This document shows positions 55,067 through 61,772 of a DNA stretch of 64,000 nucleotides, piece after piece. Source of the stretch: an uncultured Pseudomonadota bacterium (GTDB lineage Bacteria; Bdellovibrionota_B; Oligoflexia; Oligoflexales; CAIYRB01); the NCBI GenBank assembly GCA_903928445.1, contig CAIYRB010000097.1:1-64000 (forward strand), in the 5' to 3' direction. Below the pieces are notes generated by a model. That model was not told the DNA's origin, did no database searches, and was given only the letters and a program-made list of their open reading frames with translations. Numbering within the stretch: the stretch's first letter is position 1; every line of letters starts with the position of its first letter. The translations under genes and the position numbers were made by a program.

Positions 55067-57241
55067 ATGTCGTCGCAAAGCCCCGGTCATTTTTCGTCTA
55101 AGGACATCCCCGTTCAACCTGTCTCTGAATACTTCGGGGAACTAACATTTGGTTTAGGTGAAATGCGCGAACGCCTGCCGCGCGACGCTTTCAACGACCT
55201 GACCAAAGCCTTGGAGCAAGGCCGCAAGCTATCAAAGGACACGGCTGACGCGATCGCCAAGGTGATCATGGACTGGGCCGTGCGCAAGGGCGCCACCCAC
55301 TTCTGCCACTGGTTCCAGCCGATGACCGGCCTGACCGCCGAGAAACACGATTCTTTTATCTCGATTCAGCACAGCCACCACTCTGAGCTAAAAGTCATCG
55401 AGCGCTTCACCGGCAGCATGCTGATCCAGGGCGAACCAGATGCCTCCAGCTTCCCATCGGGCGGTATGCGTTCGACCTTTGAAGCCCGCGGCTACACGGC
55501 TTGGGACCCGACCTCGCCAATTTTTATCGTCGAAAACGCCGTCGGCGCCAAGACCCTCTGTGTCCCAACGGTGTTCTTTGGTTACCATGGTCAAGCGCTG
55601 GACAATAAGACTCCGCTACTGCGCTCGGTCCAGGCCTTGTCGAAAGAGGCTTGCAACTTTCTCAAACTCCTCGGCGATGTCGACGTTAAGAACGTCACCG
55701 CAACCCTCGGTTCTGAGCAAGAGTACTTCCTGATCGATCGCGACGTAGCTGCCCGCCGCCCGGACCTAATGATGACAGGGCGCACCCTTCTTGGCGCGCC
55801 AACGGCTCGCGGCCAAAAGCTGGAAGACCACTACTTCGGCGCCATCCCGACCCGCGTTCTTGCCTTCATGGAAGACCTCGAGCGTGAACTCTACCGCCTC
55901 GGTGTACCAGTCAAAACGCGTCACAACGAGGTAGCGCCAAGCCAGTTCGAGTTGGCTCCTATCTTTGAAAGCATGACGATTGCCGCCGACCACAACACGC
56001 TGACCATGGAGACTATGAAGCGCGTTGCAGCTCGTCACAATCTGCTGTGTTTGCTGCATGAAAAGCCATTCGCCGCGATCAATGGCAGCGGCAAGCACTG
56101 CAACTGGTCGATGTCCAACGACAAAGGTGAAAACCTCCTTGAACCCGGTCACACGCCGCACCAAAACCTGCGCTTTCTCGCCGTCTCAGCCGTCGTCATC
56201 CGCGCCGTACACAAGCACGCCGGCATGCTAGCATCTGCCATCATGAGCCCCGGCAACGATCTACGTCTTGGTGGCAATGAAGCACCGCCGACGATCATCT
56301 CGATCTTTCTCGGCTCCATGCTCGAGAAGATTTTTGAAACCATCGCCAAAGGCGAAGCAACTCAGGGCTCTGAGCGCGGCATCATCAACCTTGGCGTCAG
56401 CCATATTCCGGACATCTCCAAGGACTACACGGACCGCAACCGTACCAGTCCATTTGCATTCACTGGCAACAAGTTCGAATTTCGCGCAGTCGGTGCCTCG
56501 GCCAACGTCGCCGTGCCGATGTCGGTCCTGAACGCCGCGGTGACTGACGCCTTGGCTGAAGCCTCGACCCGTCTGAAAGCGATCCAAGCGAAGGTCGCCA
56601 ACCGCGATGATGCGGTGCTGGCACTGGTTCGTGAGCTGATCAACGAGAACAAGGGCATCCTTTTTTCCGGTAACAACTACTCAAGTGAGTGGCGCGAAGA
56701 GGCCAAGCGCCGCGGCCTGCCTATCATCGACTCGGCCGCTGATGCCTTCGCCTATTGGAATAACGAAAAAGCCACCGAGTTTCTGGTCGCCACCAGCGTG
56801 CTCAGCCGCGAGGAAATCCAATCGCGCTATGTCGTCCAAATGGAACGCTACATCAAGACCCTCGAAATCGAACTCGACACGACCGTCACGCTGGTCAACG
56901 AATATGTCGTACCAGCCGTAGAGAACCAGCTGAAGCGCAGCCAAGACGTGGTCCGCGAGGTTCGTTCCGAAGCGCTCAAATCGCAGCTCAACAAACGCGT
57001 TGCAGGCCTTGAAGGAATCTTCGTCGACCTACTCGCTGGCGGCGAGCTGCTATCCAAGGCGCTCGACAAGTTGAATGAAACCCATGATGAGGTCGCCAAA
57101 GTGGCGCTTCTGGTCCGCGACTGCAAACCGCTAGCGGCAAAATTGCGTGCCGCAGCCGACCGCGCGGAGCAAGAGGTGGCTGATGAGCTATGGAATCTGC
57201 CGAAATACCGCGAGATGTTGTTTCACCCCTCGATGAAATAA
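55067..57241 (+). CDS. glnN: Type III glutamine synthetase
   Basis: Type III glutamine synthetase forms glutamine from glutamate, ammonia and ATP. The 724-residue product fits GSIII in length and landmarks: ATHFCHWFQPMTGLTAEKHDSF, the PSGGMRSTFEARGYTAWDP segment, GSEQEYFLID, HNEVAPSQFELAPIFE, LLHEKPFAAINGSGKHCNWSM and ISPFAFTGNKFEFRAVG-like FAFTGNKFEFRAVG. A cysteine stands where KHNNWS is usual. The C-terminal 130 residues are a helical regulatory extension. AAGGAGA precedes the ATG and an intrinsic terminator follows. No PII or other nitrogen gene is next to it. Confidence 0.95.
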   Translation: MSSQSPGHFSSKDIPVQPVSEYFGELTFGLGEMRERLPRDAFNDLTKALEQGRKLSKDTADAIAKVIMDWAVRKGATHFCHWFQPMTGLTAEKHDSFISIQHSHHSELKVIERFTGSMLIQGEPDASSFPSGGMRSTFEARGYTAWDPTSPIFIVENAVGAKTLCVPTVFFGYHGQALDNKTPLLRSVQALSKEACNFLKLLGDVDVKNVTATLGSEQEYFLIDRDVAARRPDLMMTGRTLLGAPTARGQKLEDHYFGAIPTRVLAFMEDLERELYRLGVPVKTRHNEVAPSQFELAPIFESMTIAADHNTLTMETMKRVAARHNLLCLLHEKPFAAINGSGKHCNWSMSNDKGENLLEPGHTPHQNLRFLAVSAVVIRAVHKHAGMLASAIMSPGNDLRLGGNEAPPTIISIFLGSMLEKIFETIAKGEATQGSERGIINLGVSHIPDISKDYTDRNRTSPFAFTGNKFEFRAVGASANVAVPMSVLNAAVTDALAEASTRLKAIQAKVANRDDAVLALVRELINENKGILFSGNNYSSEWREEAKRRGLPIIDSAADAFAYWNNEKATEFLVATSVLSREEIQSRYVVQMERYIKTLEIELDTTVTLVNEYVVPAVENQLKRSQDVVREVRSEALKSQLNKRVAGLEGIFVDLLAGGELLSKALDKLNETHDEVAKVALLVRDCKPLAAKLRAAADRAEQEVADELWNLPKYREMLFHPSMK

Positions 57242-57287
57242 TCATCTAGGGCCTTGGCGCGAAAGTAAGTCCGAAGCCACAGGAAGG

Positions 57288-57328
57288 ATCTCGTCTGTTT
57301 GCCCCTGAAACAGCGAGATTCTTTTTTG
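57288..57328 (+). terminator. Intrinsic terminator after glnN
   Basis: ATCTCG-t-CTGTTT pairs with AAACAG-c-GAGAT around a short loop, followed by CTTTTTT. It lies about 45 bases past the stop. Confidence 0.85.
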
Positions 57329-57332
57329 CTTT

Positions 57333-58073
57333 TTAAGTCTTTTTACCGCCGCTCATGGCCTTGACAGGCTCGTGTGCGTCGACTTTCTGGCCTTTTTCCT
57401 GAGGGTCTAAAGCGGGCTTGTCATAGCGCACAGCGATTTTGACATAGGTTCCCTGGTTGTCCTCAATCACCAAATCCTGGTTGCTGCGCAACCCTGTCTC
57501 GAATTTAGTCGCCGGGACTGGGGCATAGGATGCCTTCGCGACCTGTTCATCAGCATTCAGAACCAGCCATTTTTTCTTTTTAATAACCATACTGATATCA
57601 ACCTGCGCACGGACTTCGGCTTCCGGGACGTTAAAGGTCGTCATCATTTGCGCCACTAATTCGCGGATCGCCTGCCCATCGATCTTGATCTCCTTAAAAT
57701 TCTTTAGTTTAGCATCAGGCTTCCATACGGCCAGCGACTCGATGCTGGTGTCACCAAAAACACCTAGGTCAATGACCTTCTTCTTGCGTTTGTCGAAGTC
57801 TAGGTTGCGCTCTTCTGCGGAGTTGAGGAGGCCTACCAGGCTGAGAACAAAGGTGTAGGTGTTAGTCCCCTTGGCGGAATGCGCCCCGGCCCTAAGTAGA
57901 TCAATATTCAGAGAGTGTGTCAGCAGGGTATAATCCAGAGGCTCAACAACCGCTGGAGCGGCAAGACCTTGGACGCCCTGACCGAGGGCCAAAAGGACAC
58001 AACCGACGAGCCAGACTCCCCACCACCGCCTCGTCCAGGAATTGATCCATTCTAGGTCAATGGCTGATTGCAT
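57333..58073 (-). CDS. Secreted or envelope protein of unknown function
   Basis: This 246-residue protein has an N-terminal hydrophobic segment (WWGVWLVGCVLLALGQ) after a short basic stretch, a signal peptide or anchor. The mature part is alpha/beta with Lys-rich segments (VIKKKKWLVLNADEQ) and conserved-looking SLNIDLLRAGAHSAKG and YTFVLSLVGLLNSAEERN. No family is recognised. The ATG at 58073 is chosen because GGGAG precedes it; an alternative lies six codons upstream. It overlaps the end of the 58057 gene by 17 bases, so the two are translationally coupled and probably work together. Confidence 0.6.
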   Translation of the reverse strand: MQSAIDLEWINSWTRRWWGVWLVGCVLLALGQGVQGLAAPAVVEPLDYTLLTHSLNIDLLRAGAHSAKGTNTYTFVLSLVGLLNSAEERNLDFDKRKKKVIDLGVFGDTSIESLAVWKPDAKLKNFKEIKIDGQAIRELVAQMMTTFNVPEAEVRAQVDISMVIKKKKWLVLNADEQVAKASYAPVPATKFETGLRSNQDLVIEDNQGTYVKIAVRYDKPALDPQEKGQKVDAHEPVKAMSGGKKT

Positions 58074-58881
58074 CTTGCTCCCGCCGATCATTCCTAGCGA
58101 TTTCGACGACTGCGGCCAACATGGCGGTCAGCAGCATACGGGTCTTTTGATCACTGGTCCGTACGTTCACCTCGGCGCATTCCCTAGCGACCGTTTCATT
58201 CTGTAGGGCATTGGTGGCTAGGCTCATCAATGCTGCCTCGCCGATGCCGGCTTTCTGCCCATTTTCGTCACCGTACAGTGGTATAGCCCCGATCACTTTG
58301 CGAACATAATGCAGGTCGCCGGAAGCGCTAAACCCTGCCCAAAGTAGATTAATTTGCCGTTCACTCTGAACCGGGCCGGTCAACGGATCAAGTGCCGAGG
58401 GCGGCAGCTTCTGCATGCCGGCCAAGCGCAGCTGGTGGGCCTTGTCTACCTTTTGCAGATTGGCCACCATGAGACGCTTGGATTCAACGCTATCAGCCAT
58501 ATACAGTGAGACAAGCAGGACGTACCACTCCTGTGGGCCGAGACTCTGCCAGGAACCCGCCCATTGCCGCAGCTCAGATTTATGCTCTTTCATAAGATGT
58601 GACAAAAAGACGCTGGCAATCAGCGGCATATCACGGCTCTCTGGCTGCGTCTCGTCGAGGTAACCATTGGCCTGCATAAACCTGACGGCGGCGGTTAACT
58701 GTTCCGGATGCGGATCTTGATAGTAAAAGGTGAACCATTGCCGAAAGGCGTCGTCATTGGTGAAGGCAGGACCACTCTGCAGCGAATGGTCGGTCGTCAC
58801 GCACCCAGAGCAAAGCGCCACCGCAATGACCACAGGCACGATATGGGCGAGGAACCGAGCGAACAAGACGCGAGCTTGCAT
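58057..58881 (-). CDS. Helical lipoprotein of unknown function
   Basis: This 274-residue protein has a signal peptide and lipobox CSGC (Cys27). The remainder is almost wholly alpha-helical (DAFRQWFTFYYQDPHPEQLTAAVRFMQANGYL, WYVLLVSLYMADSVESKRLMVANLQKV), with tandem helix pairs resembling a TPR or HEAT-type scaffold. A later stretch lists Met/Leu-rich helices (TRMLLTAMLAAVVEIARND). No family is recognised. It is the first gene of a two-gene unit with the protein at 57333. Confidence 0.62.
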   Translation of the reverse strand: MQARVLFARFLAHIVPVVIAVALCSGCVTTDHSLQSGPAFTNDDAFRQWFTFYYQDPHPEQLTAAVRFMQANGYLDETQPESRDMPLIASVFLSHLMKEHKSELRQWAGSWQSLGPQEWYVLLVSLYMADSVESKRLMVANLQKVDKAHQLRLAGMQKLPPSALDPLTGPVQSERQINLLWAGFSASGDLHYVRKVIGAIPLYGDENGQKAGIGEAALMSLATNALQNETVARECAEVNVRTSDQKTRMLLTAMLAAVVEIARNDRREQDAISH

Positions 58882-59050
58882 GAAGACACCTAACCGCCGC
58901 GCGGCGAACGAGATAGCGACACCGGGCGGCCTGGCATGGCCCTACCACCTTCGCTACCTATCGACCATTCGCCCCACCGGGTTTAGCTTGGTGTTATGAT
59001 CTATCGAACACCCCCTTTCGTCACACCCCTCTGAAAGGCCCTGCGTTCTC

Positions 59051-60319
59051 ATGCAACCACCTAGTTCTCTTAGTGCTTTTCGAGTCGTCCCGCGCACCGG
59101 AGTGATCTATGTCACCACTGAAGCCGCGCGGCTCGGCTTCAGCACAGATCACCCCGACTGGTGCAACCTCGGCCAAGGGCAGCCGGAAACTGGATCCCTG
59201 CCGCATGCGCCTGCGCGCATCCATACCCTGCCGATCCAACCGGGCGACCAGGAGTATGCACCGACGGCTGGCCTATGGGAGCTACGGGAAGCCGTCGCAT
59301 CGCTCTACAATCAGCTCTTTCGGCGTGGCCTGCCGTCACAATACAGCGCCGAGAATGTTTGTATCGCAGGGGGCGGGCGCACCTTGCTGACGCGCGCCGC
59401 AGCCAGCCTTGGCCAGATCAACCTCGGGCATTTTCTACCGGACTACACGGCATACGAGGAGCTGCTCGATATATTCAAGGCCTTCACGGCCATCCCCATC
59501 CTGCTCGAGGCGAACAAAGGCTACGCTTTTTCCGTTGCCGACCTGCATCGAGAGATCATCGGCCGCGGACTGTCGGCTCTGCTCTTCTCCAATCCCTGCA
59601 ATCCCATGGGCAAGCTAATCGCGGGCGACGAAATGGCTGCCTGGGTGGACACGGCAAGGCGCACCGAATGCAGCCTGTTGATCGATGAATTCTATTCGCA
59701 CTATATCTATGGTTCAAATCCCGAAGATGCCCGCATCGCCAGCGCAGCAGCCTTTGTCGAGGACGTCAACCGCGACCCAGTCGTGCTCTTTGATGGCTTC
59801 ACAAAAAACTGGCGCTATCCCGGATGGCGCGTCACTTGGGCCATTGGACCAAAGACGGTGGTCGAAGCCCTGGCCAGCGCCGGCTCCTTTCTCGACGGAG
59901 GCGGGTCCAAACCGCTGCAGCGGGCTGCGATTCCGCTGGTCACAGAGAGCTACGTCAAGCGCGAAACCCAAGCAATCCAAACCTCTTTCCGCGCCAAACG
60001 CGATGCTCTACTCACCTGCCTGCAGAAGCTTGGAGTGCATTTTGACAGCGTCCCCGACGGCACATTCTACCTGTGGGGCTCCGTTGCCAACCTGCCAACG
60101 CCGCTTAGCGACGGCCTCGGGTTTTTTCGGGCAGCGCTCCAGCACAAAGTGATCACGGTGCCTGGCGAATTCTTCGACGTCAATCCGGGCAAGCGCCGCC
60201 GTGGCGGCACCTCACGCTTCAAAAGCCACGTCCGCTTTTCCTTCGGTCCGTCGCAAGACGTCCTAAACACCGCGATGCAGCGTTTGGAAGCGCTGATCCT
60301 CGGCCAGACTCAGGTCTAG
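59051..60319 (+). CDS. PLP-dependent aminotransferase, class I/II
   Basis: This 422-residue cytosolic enzyme has the fold type I aspartate aminotransferase signature: YAPTAGLWELREAVASLYN, SNPCNPMGKL, the Asp in LLIDEFYSHYIYG, the PLP lysine in FDGFTKNWRYPGWRVTWA and the carboxylate-binding Arg in SHVRFSFG. The substrate cannot be told. A 12-base A-rich stretch with AAAGG lies ahead of the ATG. It has no co-directional partner: upstream is a divergent lipoprotein gene, downstream a convergent operon. Confidence 0.85.
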   Translation: MQPPSSLSAFRVVPRTGVIYVTTEAARLGFSTDHPDWCNLGQGQPETGSLPHAPARIHTLPIQPGDQEYAPTAGLWELREAVASLYNQLFRRGLPSQYSAENVCIAGGGRTLLTRAAASLGQINLGHFLPDYTAYEELLDIFKAFTAIPILLEANKGYAFSVADLHREIIGRGLSALLFSNPCNPMGKLIAGDEMAAWVDTARRTECSLLIDEFYSHYIYGSNPEDARIASAAAFVEDVNRDPVVLFDGFTKNWRYPGWRVTWAIGPKTVVEALASAGSFLDGGGSKPLQRAAIPLVTESYVKRETQAIQTSFRAKRDALLTCLQKLGVHFDSVPDGTFYLWGSVANLPTPLSDGLGFFRAALQHKVITVPGEFFDVNPGKRRRGGTSRFKSHVRFSFGPSQDVLNTAMQRLEALILGQTQV

Positions 60320-60329
60320 GCGCACAATG

Positions 60330-60545
60330 CTACTCAGAAGAAGGATTAAGAACACTGCGCCGTTCGGTTATCAGCTGAATGACTTTTTCTAGAGCTTCAA
60401 AGCTACGGTCGATGCGACGCTTCAAATCTTCAAGGTCAAGCTTGCCCGGGTCGCCGTTCAAGGCTCCCCGGGCCATCCTGGTGTGCGCATGCGCCACGGA
60501 CAGCGGCGTCACGATATCGTGAATGAACCGGCTTTCATCACTCAT
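60330..60545 (-). CDS. Stand-alone phosphoacceptor-helix-like protein (71 residues)
   Basis: This very small protein begins FIHDIVTPLSVAHAHTRMA near residue 7, which resembles the H-box of a histidine kinase (HD-x2-TPL), and continues with a second amphipathic helix (LEDLKRRIDRSFEALEKVIQLITERR) like the second helix of a DHp dimer. There is no ATPase domain. It may be a phosphotransfer protein like Spo0B, a dominant decoy, or an adaptor of a kinase. Its start overlaps the stop of the SH3 lipoprotein gene (ATGA), so the two are translated together. Confidence 0.6.
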   Translation of the reverse strand: MSDESRFIHDIVTPLSVAHAHTRMARGALNGDPGKLDLEDLKRRIDRSFEALEKVIQLITERRSVLNPSSE

Positions 60546-61012
60546 TTAGCCGCCTTGGCTCCAGGAGCGACTGGTTGCTCCGACAAGAACTTGTTGGAGA
60601 TATAGCGGCCTGGCCCAAGCTTAGCCCAGTCACCGTTGACGACCACTTCAACAGCGTCGCCCTTCTTCACCCAACCCAGGACCGGGGACTGCTTGTCCGG
60701 AAGAGCATGGACCTTGATCGCCACAACCCGCACATAACGCGTCGCCTTGGCTCCGGCAAAACCTTCAGGCTCAACCGGTGCGGCAGCCGCCGGAGCAGCC
60801 TGTGCAGGAGCTGGTGCGGGAGCAGGTGCAGGTGCCGGCTCCGCGGCAGCTGGCAGCGAGGTCGAGGCCTCAGCGCTAGCTGCGTCCGCAAGTTCTTCAG
60901 ACTTCTCATCCTTTGTATCTGAAGTAACCGTCTCCTCAGCATCTTTATTACCTGAACAACCTGGCGCTAGCACCACGACACCTGCTAGCAAGAGGCCCTT
61001 AACCATGCGCAT
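60542..61012 (-). CDS. Lipoprotein with SH3-like domain
   Basis: This 156-residue protein has a lipobox APGC (Cys19), a disordered Glu/Ser/Ala then Pro/Ala linker (PAPAPAPAP) and a bacterial SH3-like domain (VRVVAIKVHALPDKQSPVLGWVKKGDAVEVVVNGDWAKLG), which commonly binds peptidoglycan or peptides. AGGAGC lies about 11 bases before the ATG. The next gene, encoding the phosphoacceptor-helix-like protein, overlaps its stop. Confidence 0.75.
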   Translation of the reverse strand: MRMVKGLLLAGVVVLAPGCSGNKDAEETVTSDTKDEKSEELADAASAEASTSLPAAAEPAPAPAPAPAPAQAAPAAAAPVEPEGFAGAKATRYVRVVAIKVHALPDKQSPVLGWVKKGDAVEVVVNGDWAKLGPGRYISNKFLSEQPVAPGAKAAK

Positions 61013-61090
61013 GCTCTTTGCTCCTATACCGTAGACTTAAACACAACCTACCGTGATAAATAGCTTCTTCTTATCAAGATGGTGCCATGG

Positions 61091-61561
61091 TCAAGCGATG
61101 AATGCCAGCCAATAGAACGTCCAGCCGGTGATGGCGGTGGTAAAGGTAAACAACGCGGTTAAACGACCAAACAAGCGATGGCGTTTTGTCAAGTCGTCGC
61201 CTCCGTCCAGCCGTGGTGGACGCCGCAGGGCTAGGGTCAAGGTGTAGGTCCACAGCAGTGCGGTGGAAACGGCGAAGAACAAATGCACATACAGTACCGG
61301 AAAGACCAAGGTGGCGAAATAAGGCGAAGCAGATGCCTGCGTCACCCAGCCATTGATGCGGATGTCTATTTCAAACAAAATCACCGTCACAAGCAACAGC
61401 ACACCAAGCAACTTCTGGATCCAGCCGTGAACAGCGACATTGCGCCGCACTTTGATCTGAAAAATGCTGAAGGCCAAAACCGGCAATACGACCGCCAAGG
61501 CGATGCTGACGCCATCGAGCATAAACGTACCGCGACTACCCGGGATAAATGGTCCAAGCAT
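61091..61561 (-). CDS. DUF420-like four-helix membrane protein
   Basis: This 156-residue integral membrane protein has four hydrophobic segments. The pattern of RRNVAVHGWIQ followed by LFEIDIRINGW, then VHLFFAVSTALLWTY, resembles DUF420 proteins, some of which sit near cytochrome c oxidase genes and contain conserved histidines. The ATG at 61561 is used because AAGGA precedes it; a TTG two codons upstream is an alternative. No oxidase gene is near. Function is unknown. Confidence 0.6.
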   Translation of the reverse strand: MLGPFIPGSRGTFMLDGVSIALAVVLPVLAFSIFQIKVRRNVAVHGWIQKLLGVLLLVTVILFEIDIRINGWVTQASASPYFATLVFPVLYVHLFFAVSTALLWTYTLTLALRRPPRLDGGDDLTKRHRLFGRLTALFTFTTAITGWTFYWLAFIA

Positions 61562-61772
61562 GGACAATCCTTAAAAAACACCACAACATTTTAAACACTT
61601 CAGAGTCTTAGGCTCACGCCCAAACAACCCTTTAGAGCCTACACCGCGCCAATCGCTTAATCAATCAAGCCATGCCTCCGATAACCCCAACAGGAACCTG
61701 AGGGTCGAAGCAAGCATCGACCATCGCTGCAAAGCGAGGGCTGCATCATTCACCGTTTGTAAGGGTTAAACC

